Assembly (NCBI GenBank): GCA_003248965.1
Contig: QFQU01000017.1
Coordinates: forward strand, 1 to 64,000
Source of the DNA: Brevundimonas sp.
GTDB taxonomy: Bacteria; Pseudomonadota; Alphaproteobacteria; Caulobacterales; Caulobacteraceae
Reading direction: 5' to 3'
DNA length: 64,000 bases
The notes below the pieces were generated by a model. The model searched no databases and was not told where the DNA came from. It saw nothing but the letters and a program-made list of their open reading frames with translations. Shown in pieces: positions 43,336 to 52,200 of this stretch. The stretch's first letter is position 1. Each line of letters begins with the position of its first letter. Position numbers and translations under genes: made by a program.

Positions 43336-44829
43336 ATGATCGCCGTTCCCGGTTTCGAGGGCAGGCGGGTGGCGGTCTTCGGCCTGGGACGGTCGGGGAT
43401 CACGGCCGCGCGCGCCCTTCAGGCCGGGGGCGCCATCCCCATCCTGTGGGACGACGGGGTCTCAGGCCGGATGCAGGCCGAGGCGGAAGGCTTTCAGGTC
43501 CAGGATCTGACCGCCGCCGACTGGTCCGGCTTCGCCGCCCTGGTCCTGTCGCCCGGCGCGCCCCTGACCCATCCGAAACCGCACTGGACGGTCCAGCGCG
43601 CGCATCAGTGGGGCGTGCCGGTGATCGGCGACGTCGAACTGTTCGCCCGCGCCCTGGCCGCCCGGCCCCAGGACCAACGGCCTCGCGTCGTCGCCATAAC
43701 CGGCACCAACGGCAAGTCCACCACCACCGCCCTGATCGGCTGGGTGCTGAAGTCGGCCGGACTTACGGTCCATATCGGCGGCAACATCGGCATCGGCGTC
43801 CTGGCCCTGCCCGAACCGACGCCCGACGCCGTCTATGTGATCGAGGTCTCCAGCTATCAGCTGGACCTGACCACGACCTTCGCCCCCGATGTCGCCATCC
43901 TGACCAACATCAGCCCCGACCATCTGGACCGCCATGGCGGCATGGAGGGCTATGTCGCGGCCAAGCGCCGGATCTTCGCCCATCAGGCGCCCGACGCGGT
44001 GGCGCTGATCGGCGTGGACGAGACCTGGGGGCAGGGGATGGCGTCCCAACTGTCCCAGCGGGTGATCGCGGTCTCTTCTTCCGCTCATCCCCGCGAAGGC
44101 GGGGACCCAGTGCTTTCGTCAGGACAGGATGCGGGGGATCGGCAGCTTGCGGCATCTCCACCGCTGGAACGCCCACAGAACTGGCTCCCCGCCTTCGCGG
44201 GGATGAGCGGAGTGGAGGCTGTGCCCGGAGCGATCTGGTCGCAAGGCGCGATCCTCGCCGACCTGACCCCCGCCCGCTCTCTCCCCGGACGGCACAACGC
44301 CCAGAACGCCGCCTTCGCCTATGCCGCCGCCCGCGCGCTGGGCGTCTCCCATGCCGCCGCCGTCAAGGGGCTCCTGACCTTCCCCGGCCTGGCCCACCGG
44401 ATGGAGACGGTGGGGCGGGTCGGCGCCGTGCGCTTCGTCAACGATTCCAAAGCCACCAACGCCGACGCCGCGCGTCAGGCCCTGGCCGCCTACCCGTCCG
44501 TCTTCTGGATCGCCGGCGGCGTGCCCAAGGCGGGCGGCATCGACGATCTGGCCGATCTGTTCCCGCGCGTGACCAGGGCCTATCTGATCGGACAGGCGGC
44601 CGACGCCTTCGCCGCGACCCTGGGCGACAGTCCCCACGTCATCTCTCGGACTCTGGACGCCGCCGTCGCCGCCGCAGCGGCCGACGCTGCCGCCGCCGGG
44701 GGCGAGCAGATCGTCCTCCTGTCCCCCGCCTGCGCCAGTTTCGATCAGTTCGCCGATTTCGAGGCGCGGGGCGAGGCTTTCCGCGCCGCCGTCCTGGCTC
44801 TCGGCGCCGTCCCGGAAACCGCGTCATGA
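43336..44829 (+). CDS. murD: UDP-MurNAc-L-alanine:D-glutamate ligase carrying a repeat-encoded insertion
   Basis: A 497-residue ligase that adds D-Glu to UDP-MurNAc-L-Ala. It has the Rossmann start VAVFGLGRSGITAARAL, P-loop GTNGKSTTTALIGW, SSYQLDLTTTF, NISPDHLDRHGGM, RMETVGR and NDSKATNADA. The family is usually 440-470 residues; the excess is at about residues 249-292, encoded by a 130-bp palindromic element, with the peptides SSAHPREGGDPV and NWLPAFAGMSG that mark such repeats. The insertion keeps the frame and lies in the central ATPase domain between the DHLDRHGG segment and HNAQNAAFA. As the gene is essential, the insertion is presumably tolerated in a loop. Confidence 0.95.
   Translation: MIAVPGFEGRRVAVFGLGRSGITAARALQAGGAIPILWDDGVSGRMQAEAEGFQVQDLTAADWSGFAALVLSPGAPLTHPKPHWTVQRAHQWGVPVIGDVELFARALAARPQDQRPRVVAITGTNGKSTTTALIGWVLKSAGLTVHIGGNIGIGVLALPEPTPDAVYVIEVSSYQLDLTTTFAPDVAILTNISPDHLDRHGGMEGYVAAKRRIFAHQAPDAVALIGVDETWGQGMASQLSQRVIAVSSSAHPREGGDPVLSSGQDAGDRQLAASPPLERPQNWLPAFAGMSGVEAVPGAIWSQGAILADLTPARSLPGRHNAQNAAFAYAAARALGVSHAAAVKGLLTFPGLAHRMETVGRVGAVRFVNDSKATNADAARQALAAYPSVFWIAGGVPKAGGIDDLADLFPRVTRAYLIGQAADAFAATLGDSPHVISRTLDAAVAAAAADAAAAGGEQIVLLSPACASFDQFADFEARGEAFRAAVLALGAVPETAS
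44081..44210. repeat. 130-bp palindromic repeat element inside murD
   Basis: A 30-bp left arm (44081-44110) and right arm (44181-44210) are inverted copies matching at 29 of 30 positions, around a 70-bp centre. Each arm also contains its own small hairpin, CCCCGC-GAAG-GCGGGG. This form of dispersed repeat is common between genes in Caulobacterales and relatives, and it is translated here. Confidence 0.85.
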
Positions 44830-46001
44830 GCGCCCACTACACCCCCGCCTTCTCCCGCAACGACCAGAGCCTGATCGCGCGCTGGTTCTGGACCGTGGAT
44901 CGCGGTCTCCTGGGCGCGGCCCTGGCCCTGATGGGGCTGGGCGTCTCGCTCAGTTTCGCCTCCAGCCCGGCGGCCATCCTGGCCGATGAATCCATCACCG
45001 ACCCCTTCCACTATTCGTGGCGGATGATCGTCTTCGCCGGCGTCGGTCTGACGATCATGCTGACCACCTCCCTGATGTCGCCGCGCGGGGTGCGGCGCAT
45101 CGCCGTTCTGGCCCTGTTCAGCGCCATCGTCGTCATGGCGGCCCTGCCCTTCATCGGCGACACGGTGAAGGGCGCCGCGCGCTGGGTGAACCTGGGGCCG
45201 TTCAGCCTGCAACCGTCCGAGTTCGCCAAGCCCGGCCTGATCGTCTTCGCCGCCTGGATGTTCGCCGAGGCGCAGAAGGGCCAGGGGGTGCCCGGCGTCA
45301 CCATCGCCTTCGGCTTCTACGCCCTGACCGTTTGCCTGCTGCTGATCCAGCCGGACATCGGCCAGACCTTGCTGATCACCACCACCTTCATGGCCGTCTT
45401 CTTCATGGCGGGGGTGCCGTTCAAATGGATGGCGGTTCTGGCCAGCCTGGGCATGGCGGGGCTGGTGTCGCTGTATTTCGTCTTCGGCCATATGCGCGAC
45501 CGTCTCAGCCGTTTCTTCTCGCCCGAGACCACAGACACCCACCAGATCGACAGCGCATCCGAGGCCATCCGCGCCGGCGGCCTTCTGGGTCGCGGGGTGG
45601 GCGAGGGGGTAATGAAACGTCACGTGCCCGACCTGCACACCGACTTCATCTATTCCGTCGGCGCCGAGGAGTTCGGCCTGGTCCTCAGCCTGATCATGAT
45701 CGGCCTCTACGCCTTCATCGTCGTGCGCGGGATGCGCCGGGCCATGAAGCTGACCGACCCGTTCGAACAGACGGCGGCGGCGGGCCTGTTCATGCTGATC
45801 GGGCTTCAGGCCTGCATCAATGTGGCGGTGAACCTGAACCTGATCCCGACCAAGGGCATGACCCTGCCGTTCATCAGCTATGGCGGCTCGTCCATGCTGG
45901 CCATGTGTTTGACCATGGGGTTCGCCCTGGCCCTGACGCGGCGGCGCCCCGGCGCCTATGAGCCCGGCGCCAACCTGGGAACGGGGCGGCGCGTATTCTG
46001 A
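44826..46001 (+). CDS. ftsW: Septal peptidoglycan polymerase FtsW (SEDS family)
   Basis: A 391-residue protein with about 10 membrane helices of the SEDS glycosyltransferase family, polymerising lipid II at the septum together with FtsI. Motifs: GAARWVNLGPFSLQPSEFAK, LIQPDIGQTLLI with the catalytic-region Asp, VFGHMRDRLSRFF, PDLHTDFIYSVGAEEFG and KGMTLPFISYGGSSM. It overlaps the murD stop by 4 bp. The gap to murG (about 200 bp) is the widest in the cluster. Confidence 0.96.
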   Translation: MSAHYTPAFSRNDQSLIARWFWTVDRGLLGAALALMGLGVSLSFASSPAAILADESITDPFHYSWRMIVFAGVGLTIMLTTSLMSPRGVRRIAVLALFSAIVVMAALPFIGDTVKGAARWVNLGPFSLQPSEFAKPGLIVFAAWMFAEAQKGQGVPGVTIAFGFYALTVCLLLIQPDIGQTLLITTTFMAVFFMAGVPFKWMAVLASLGMAGLVSLYFVFGHMRDRLSRFFSPETTDTHQIDSASEAIRAGGLLGRGVGEGVMKRHVPDLHTDFIYSVGAEEFGLVLSLIMIGLYAFIVVRGMRRAMKLTDPFEQTAAAGLFMLIGLQACINVAVNLNLIPTKGMTLPFISYGGSSMLAMCLTMGFALALTRRRPGAYEPGANLGTGRRVF

Positions 46002-46109
46002 CGGCCGAAGCCTCGTCGAAACAAGGGTTTGAAGGCGGCGATCCGCGATCTTCCTATCGCCGCCCCGAACCATGCGATGCTGGCGGCAGGAACTTCCAGT
46101 TGGACGGTT

Positions 46110-46188
46110 CGGACTATCCGGACTCTCTTTTTTCTGTCCGCCGTCCCGCCGTCGGACAAACCGGACTATTCAGACTCACTTTGTTTTC
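46110..46188. repeat. Two imperfect direct repeats between ftsW and murG
   Basis: CGGACTATCCGGACTCTC with a T-rich tail (46110-46133) is followed 52 bp later by CGGACTATTCAGACTCAC with a similar T-rich tail (46162-46188). They lie in the only sizeable gap of the cluster, directly upstream of murG, and may be operator or promoter repeats. Confidence 0.5.
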
Positions 46189-46202
46189 GGAGCGCCCGCC
46201 TC

Positions 46203-47309
46203 ATGTCCAAGCTCTGCGTCGTCGCCGCTGGTGGAACCGGCGGCCACATGTTCCCGGCCGAGGCGCTGGCGCGTGAGTTGGCGTCGCGCGGCTGGCGCGT
46301 GGTCCTGGCGACAGACCATCGTGGCGAACAGTACGCCCATGCCTTTCCGGCCGAGGAGCGATTGGCCCTGGACGCCGCGACCGGCTCCGGCCCCGTCGGC
46401 CTGATCAAGGCCGGCGTCGCCATTCTCAAGGGGGTGATGCAGGCGCGTGGGGCCTTTGGCCGACGGGGGGCCGATGTTGTGGTGGGCTTCGGCGGCTATC
46501 CGTCCGCCCCGGCCCTGGTCGCGGCCCTCACCGCAGGCCGCCCGACCGTGATCCACGAGCAGAACGCGGTGCTGGGCCGCACCAACCGTATTCTGGCGCC
46601 CTATGTGAACCAGGTCGCCTCGTCCTTCCCCACGCTGGAGCGGGCGCCGGCCAAGGTGCAGGGGCGGTCCCACGTCGTCGGCTCCCCCGTCCGCGCCGAC
46701 ATCCGCGCCCTGTTCGACCGGCCCTATGTCGCGCCACAGAACGACAGCCCGATCCATGTCCTGGTGACGGGCGGCAGCCAGGGCGCCCGTATCCTGTCGG
46801 AAACCACGCCCCGCGCCCTGGCGGCCCTTCCCGAAACCCTGCGGCGCCGCCTGAGCGTACAACAGCAGTCCCGGCCCGAGGCGCTGGAGGCTGCGCGTCA
46901 GATCTATCTCGAGGCGGGCATCCAGGCCGAGGTCGCCCCCTTCTTCCGCGACATGGCCGAACGGCTGCGCCAGGCGCATCTGGTCGTCGGCCGCTCGGGC
47001 GCCTCCACCTGCGCGGAATTGGCCGTCGCGGCCCTGCCGTCCGTGCTGATCCCGTTGAAGATCGCCACCGACGACCACCAGCGGCTGAACGCCAAGGCCC
47101 TGACCGACGCCGGCGCCGCCGAGGTGATCCTCGAGGACGACCTGACCGTCGACCGCCTGGCCTCGATCCTGACCGCCGTCCTGTCCGATCCTGCGCGCCT
47201 GTCGGCCATGTCCGCCGCCGCCCGCAGCGTCGCCATTCCCGACGCCGCCCAGCGCCTGGCCGACCTGGTCGAGGCGACGGCGGGAAAGGCTCAACCGCAA
47301 AGGCCCTGA
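46203..47309 (+). CDS. murG: UDP-GlcNAc:lipid I N-acetylglucosaminyltransferase
   Basis: A 368-residue peripheral membrane GT28 glycosyltransferase that converts lipid I to lipid II. The N-terminal glycine-rich loop is VVAAGGTGGHMFPAEALA, then DVVVGFGGYPSAPAL, HEQNAVLGRTNRIL, the second G-loop VTGGSQGARIL, and the donor-site GRSGASTCAELAVAALPSVL with Glu in the UDP-GlcNAc site. The ATG at 46203 has GGAG 10 bases upstream. The expected next gene, murC, is not here but 13 kb further on. Confidence 0.96.
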   Translation: MSKLCVVAAGGTGGHMFPAEALARELASRGWRVVLATDHRGEQYAHAFPAEERLALDAATGSGPVGLIKAGVAILKGVMQARGAFGRRGADVVVGFGGYPSAPALVAALTAGRPTVIHEQNAVLGRTNRILAPYVNQVASSFPTLERAPAKVQGRSHVVGSPVRADIRALFDRPYVAPQNDSPIHVLVTGGSQGARILSETTPRALAALPETLRRRLSVQQQSRPEALEAARQIYLEAGIQAEVAPFFRDMAERLRQAHLVVGRSGASTCAELAVAALPSVLIPLKIATDDHQRLNAKALTDAGAAEVILEDDLTVDRLASILTAVLSDPARLSAMSAAARSVAIPDAAQRLADLVEATAGKAQPQRP

Positions 47310-47324
47310 GGCGTTTAGGAGATC

Positions 47325-48500
47325 ATGCCTCCTGAAATCATCGCTCTGACCCGCCAAATCCGCGCCCTGTGGCATCGGTTCGACTGGCTGCCCGAATGGG
47401 CCGTGATCGGTCTGGTGCTGTTGGTCTTCGTGGGCGGTGGCTGGCTGACGCACAAGATCGTCTTCGCCATTCTGCGCCGCATGGTCAGGACGAAGGACGT
47501 CTTCTGGCGCGGGGTGGTCGAGCGGGCCCGGATCAAACTGCGGGTCTTGATCATCATCATGGGCGTGGGGCTGGGCGTGACCGTGTCGCCGATGCATCCC
47601 GAACCCTCGGCCGACGTGCGGTCGGTGCTGCTGTTCCTGTTCATCCTGACGCTGGGCTGGCTGGCGTCGGGGGTGCTGGACATGTGGTCGGTCATGCACC
47701 TGAAGCGGTACAATATCGCCGTCGAGGACAATCTGCTGGCCAGGAAGCACCTGACCCAGACCCGCATCCTGCAGCGGGTGGCCAAGGTGATCCTGTTCAT
47801 CGTCACCGTGGGCCTGGCCCTGATGACCATCGCCGGCTTCCGTCAGTGGGGCGTCAGCCTGCTGGCCTCGGCCGGCGTGGTCGGCATCATCGCCGGTCTG
47901 GCGCTCCAGCCGATCCTGACGAACATGGTCGCCGGCATCCAGATCGCCCTGACCCAGCCCATCCGCCTGGACGACGCCGTCATCGTCGAGAACGAATGGG
48001 GCAATGTCGAGGAGATCACCTCGACCTATGTGGTGGTCAAGCTGTGGGACTGGCGCCGGATGGTGCTGCCCCTGTCCTATTTCATCACCAAGCCCTTCCA
48101 GAACTGGACGCGCGAGAACGCCCGCCTGATCGGCGTGGCCTTCTTCTACGTCGACTACGAAGCGCCCATCGACCGGCTGCGCACCGCCTTCGAGGGCATC
48201 GTCAGGGCGTCGAAACACTGGGACGGCGACGTCCAGGTGATGCAGGTCACGGACATCACCGAGCGCGTGCTTCAGGTCCGCTGCCTGGCCAGCGCCCGCT
48301 CGGCCCCGGTCGCCTTCGACCTGCGCTGCGAGATTCGCGAGAAGCTGATGGCCTTCATGCGCGACGAATGCCGCGAGGCCCTGCCGCGCGACCGCATCGA
48401 ATGGCCGCAGGGCGAGCCCGCTAATCTCCCTCCCCGTCCCGGGGAGGGTGGCCGCGAAGCGGCCGGGTGGGGGCGGCCGCCGTCAACTCCCGAAGAATGA
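47325..48500 (+). CDS. Mechanosensitive ion channel, MscS family, with repeat-derived C-terminus
   Basis: A 391-residue MscS-like channel protecting against hypo-osmotic shock. It has four or five membrane helices, and the pore helix/beta-domain signature AGVVGIIAGLALQPILTNMV and QPIRLDDAVIVENEWGNVEE, then VLPLSYFITKPFQNWTR. The domain ends near residue 360 (RDRIEWPQGEPA). The last 24 or 25 residues (NLPPRPGEGGREAAGWGRPP plus STPEE) are read from an inverted repeat that flanks the DUF559 gene, and they overlap that gene's 3' end on the opposite strand by about 80 bp. The native stop was probably lost when the repeat arrived. Confidence 0.88.
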   Translation: MPPEIIALTRQIRALWHRFDWLPEWAVIGLVLLVFVGGGWLTHKIVFAILRRMVRTKDVFWRGVVERARIKLRVLIIIMGVGLGVTVSPMHPEPSADVRSVLLFLFILTLGWLASGVLDMWSVMHLKRYNIAVEDNLLARKHLTQTRILQRVAKVILFIVTVGLALMTIAGFRQWGVSLLASAGVVGIIAGLALQPILTNMVAGIQIALTQPIRLDDAVIVENEWGNVEEITSTYVVVKLWDWRRMVLPLSYFITKPFQNWTRENARLIGVAFFYVDYEAPIDRLRTAFEGIVRASKHWDGDVQVMQVTDITERVLQVRCLASARSAPVAFDLRCEIREKLMAFMRDECREALPRDRIEWPQGEPANLPPRPGEGGREAAGWGRPPSTPEE

Positions 48501-48807
48501 AGTCCACCACGTCCGGCAGGCGATCACGAACGTCTGAGGCCTCTATCCGCAGGGTCTTCAATCCGAACTGGGCAAGCGCGGCATCCCGTCGCCGATCCCA
48601 GTCGCCACGACCCTCGTGCGAACCGCCATCGACCTCCACCACCAAGCCTCGTCCCAGACAGACGAAGTCGAGGTAGTAGCCAAGAAGAGGGTGTTGGCGG
48701 CGGAAATGAAATCCTTGCTTTCGCAGGTCGCGCAAGGCCAGCCACAGCCGCGCTTCTGGCGGGCTCATGGCCTTCCGCATCGCTCTGGCCTTTGCGATTT
48801 TCGCCAT
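48421..48807 (-). CDS. DUF559 domain protein, VSR/PD-(D/E)XK-like endonuclease
   Basis: A 128-residue nuclease-fold protein. It has the family start MRKAMSPPEARLWLALRDLR, then FHFRRQHPLLGYYLDFVCLG and GLVVEVDGGSHEGR. Asp47, Glu58 and Asp60 are positioned as the metal-binding residues of the very-short-patch-repair endonuclease fold. RIEASDVRDRLPDVVDFIL closes the domain. The final 17-18 residues (APTRPLRGHPPRDGEGD) and the stop are encoded by the left inverted repeat, and a longer start at 48846 would draw its N-terminus (MVERSETGWG) from the right repeat. I start at ATG 48807, just inside the right repeat. Activity has not been shown for the family as far as I know. Confidence 0.85.
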   Translation of the reverse strand: MAKIAKARAMRKAMSPPEARLWLALRDLRKQGFHFRRQHPLLGYYLDFVCLGRGLVVEVDGGSHEGRGDWDRRRDAALAQFGLKTLRIEASDVRDRLPDVVDFILRELTAAAPTRPLRGHPPRDGEGD

Positions 48808-48869
48808 TCTGGGCCGCCCCCACCCGGTCTCGCTGCGCTCGACCACCCTCCCCTGAAGGGGAGGGAGAT
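48424..48869. mobile_element. Candidate selfish element: DUF559 nuclease gene between structured inverted repeats
   Basis: The left repeat 48424-48478 and right repeat 48812-48869 are inverted copies with three identical blocks: 12 bp at the outer ends (48424-48435 / 48858-48869), 11 bp in the middle (48441-48451 / 48843-48853) and 16 bp at the inner ends (48463-48478 / 48812-48827). Between blocks the bases differ but still form two stem-loops per copy. The only gene inside is a DUF559 endonuclease. No target duplication is evident. Mobility is inferred. Confidence 0.5.
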
Positions 48870-48878
48870 GGCAAGCAG

Positions 48879-49292
48879 TCAGTCCGCCAGAGCCGCCTGT
48901 CCTCGTCTGATCGCCTGAGCCAGCGTCAGGGTCTCGGCGGGCCGGTCGGGCGCGCAGGCGATGGCCAGCAGTTCCGCCGCGTCCCCGCCCGGCGCGGCGT
49001 CATAGGCCGGGGCCTTGTCGGGCGTGGCGGGGCCTTCGGTTCCGTCGGCGCGCAGGGAGGAGAAGTCCAACCGATCCGCCGTCCTCGCCCGACAATCGAA
49101 CGCCCACTGGGACCAGCCGCCGACATAGACCACGTCCCCGACCTTGAAGCCGCTCTCCGTCACCTGCAGCTCCCGCATCCGCGCCATGTCGCCGTCGCGG
49201 TCGATGGAGGCCACATCGGCGTAGATGGCGAACCGGCCAACGCCGGTCGGGACCAGGGCGGGGTCGCTCAGGGCCAGCAGCAGGGCGATCAT
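48879..49292 (-). CDS. Hypothetical exported protein, surface-adhesin-E-like
   Basis: A 137-residue protein with a short hydrophobic N-terminus (MIALLLALSDPALVP). It is followed by a domain resembling the surface-adhesin protein E-like family: RFAIYADVASIDRDGDMARM, WSQWAFDCRARTADRLDFSS, and a second Cys near the end (LLAIACAPDRP), giving a likely disulphide. Role unknown. The start overlaps the smc stop by 4 bp, so it is probably translated from the same message. The stop lies 10 bp from the repeat that borders the DUF559 element. Confidence 0.65.
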   Translation of the reverse strand: MIALLLALSDPALVPTGVGRFAIYADVASIDRDGDMARMRELQVTESGFKVGDVVYVGGWSQWAFDCRARTADRLDFSSLRADGTEGPATPDKAPAYDAAPGGDAAELLAIACAPDRPAETLTLAQAIRRGQAALAD

Positions 49293-52200
49293 GCGACCAG
49301 GGTCTCCGCCTGGTGCAGGTCCACGCTCACCAGCTGGCTCATGCCGCGTTCGGGCATGGTGACGCCGTACAGGCGGTCCATCCGGCTCATGGTCACGGGG
49401 TTGTGGGTGATGACGATGAAGCGGGTGTCGGTGCGGCTGCGCATCTCGTGCAGCATGCGGCAGAAGCGGTCCACGTTGGCGTCGTCCAGCGGCGCGTCCA
49501 CCTCGTCCAGCACGCAGACCGGCGCGGGGTTGGCCAGGAAGACGCCGAAGATCAGGGCCGCCGCCGTCAGGGCCTGTTCGCCGCCGCTCATCAGGCTCAT
49601 GACCGACAGCCGCTTGCCGGGCGGGCAGGCGTAGATCTCCAGCCCCGCCTCCAGCGGGTCGTCGCTCTCGACCAGCTTCAGCTCCGCCTGGCCCCCCCCG
49701 AACAGGGCCTCGAACAAGGTCTTGAAGTTGGTGTTGATGACGTCGAAGGCGGCGACCAGCCGCTCGCGGCCCTCGGCGTTCAGCTCGTCGATGCCGTCGC
49801 GCAGCTTGGCGATCGCCTGGGTCAGGTCGATCCGTTCCGACTTCATGCTGTTCAGCCGTTCGCCGTACTCGACCGCCTCGTCCTCGGCGCGCAGGTTGAC
49901 GGCGCCGAGCGCCTCGCGTTCGCGTTCCAGGCCGTAGAGCAGGCTCTCGGCCCCGGCGGCGTCGGGCGGGCGGGCGATGGCGTCGTCGGTCAGCTTCTGG
50001 CCCAGCTCCTGCGGCGACATCTGCGCCGTCTCGCGCAGGGTGGTCTCGGCCTCGGTCAGCTTCTCGGCGGCGGCCTCCGAGCGGGCGGCCAGACCGGCGC
50101 GGGCCTCGCGGGCCTGAGCGGCGGCGGAGTCTGCGGCGCGGCTGGCGCGGTCGGCGTCCCCCGCCGCCGTGTCGGCCGTGGCCATGGCGTCGGACGCGGC
50201 CTGTTTGCGCTGTTCGGCGGCGCTCAGCGTGTCCAGCAGCTTGCCGCGTTGTTCGGCGAAGCCCTGGGGCGCGACCTCGGCCTGTTTCAGCAGGGCGGCC
50301 GTCCGGTCGGCGTCCTTGGCCAGGGCGGCGATGCGGCCGGCGCTGTCCTTGGATCGCGTAACCCAGCCGTCGCGGGCGCGGGTCAGGCTGCCCAGGCGCT
50401 GCTCGCGGCCCTGACGATCGCGGGCCTCGGCGTCGCGGTCGGAGCGGGCGGTCTGGGCGGCGGCGCGGGCCGTGTCGGCGGCCGCGCGGGCGGCGGTCAG
50501 TTCCTCGCGCAGACCAGCGACGGTCTCGGACGGGGCGTCGGCGGTCAGGGCGGCGTCCAGCGCGGCCCTGGCCTCGGCCACCTCGGCCTCCAGACGGGTC
50601 ACGGTGTCGTCCAGCGCCTGGGCGCGGGCCTCGCGGCGGGCCTGTTCGCGGGCCAGGTTTTCGACGCGGTCACGGGCGGCGGTCGCGGCCTTGTCGGCGG
50701 CGAAGGGTTTCAGGCGGGCGGCCTTCACCTCGTCCTCGGCGGCGCGGAAGGCTTCGGTGGCTGACTTCTGGGCCGTCTGCGCCTGATCCAGCGCGGGCTT
50801 GCCCTTGTCGATCTCGGCCTCCAGCTCGGCCAGTCGCGTGCGCTGGGCCAGACGGACGGCGGCCGGGCGGGGCGCTTCGGCGCGGCTGACGAAACCGTCC
50901 CAGCGATAGAGGTCTCCCTCGGTCGTCACCAGCCGGGCGCCGGGCGGCAGGGTCTGCGCCAACCGGGCCGCATCGGCCCTGGGCGCCACCCCGCACAGGG
51001 CGAGGCGGGCGGTCAGCTGATCCGGCGCCTGCACATGAGCCGACAGGGGCGTGACGCCGTCGGGCCATGTCGGAACCGGCGCCTCAGCCCCGCCCCAATA
51101 GGCGGCGGCGCGGGCGTCCAGCGCCGCGTCCAGATCGTCGCCCAGTGCGGCGGCGAGAGCGGCCTCATACCCCTTGTCGGCGCGCACCTTGTCCAGCGCG
51201 GGCGGGTGGTCGCGTTTGCCCGTGACCAGCAGTTGGGCCAGGCCCCGCGCCTCGGTTTGGAGCCGCCCCAGCCGATCCTCGGCCGTGCGGGCGGCGGTGC
51301 GGGCCTCCTGCTCGGCGCGGGCCAGTTCGCCGCGTCGGGCCTCGGCGGCCTCGACCGCCTCGCGGGCGGCGGCCAGATCGGTCTGGGCGGTGTCCAGCGC
51401 CTGACGGGCGGTCTCCAATTCGGGCGTTTCCAGCGGGCCGAGCGCCTCGCGCTCGCGGCGGGCCTGATCGAACTGGCCGACGACGCGCGCCAGCCGGGCC
51501 TCGGCGTCGCGCTTTCGGGCCGTCTCGGCGGCGGCGCGGGCCTCGACGGCGGCCAGCGTCCCGGCCAGACGTTCCACCTCGGCGTCGGCGGCCTTGCGCG
51601 CGTCCTCGGCGGCCTGCAGCGCCTTGTCCAGTTCGGGGCCCCGTTCGGGGGCGCCGGCGATCTCGGTCTTCAGCCGGGTCAGTTCGTGGTCCAGCCGCTC
51701 CAGCTCGCGGCGGGCGTCGGCGGTCATGCCCTCCTCGCGCGCGGCGTCGGCGGCGATGCGGGCGGCCTCGGCCTTCAGCCGGTCCACCTCGGCGCGGGCG
51801 GCCTGTTCGGCCATGTCCAGCCGGTCCCGCTCCAGACTGGCGCGGTGCAGCAGGGCGGAGGCGACGGCGTCCTCCTCCCGCGCGGGCTTCAGGGCTTCCT
51901 GAGCGGCGAGGGCGGCGGTGTGGGCGGCGGCGGCGGCGGTCGTGGTTTCGGCGACGGCGGCGTCGGCCGCGCGCAGTTCGGCGGCGGCGGCCTCTGCCGC
52001 CAACCGCGCGTCGTTCCAGCGGACGAACAGCAGGGCGGCCTGAAGGGCGCGGATCTCGGCGGAGATCTTCTTGTATTTCTCGGCTTGACGGGCCTCGCGC
52101 TTCAACCGGTTCAGCGCCGTCTCCAGCTCGCGGCCGATGTCGTCCAGCCGGTCCAGATTGGTCTCGGCCGCCTTCAGCCGCAGCTCGGCCTCATGCCGAC

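Noticed and set aside
48421..48869. CRISPR array or IS element at the repeat pair
   Set aside because: Only two inverted repeats, no spacers and no transposase gene; the nuclease-repeat element described above fits better.
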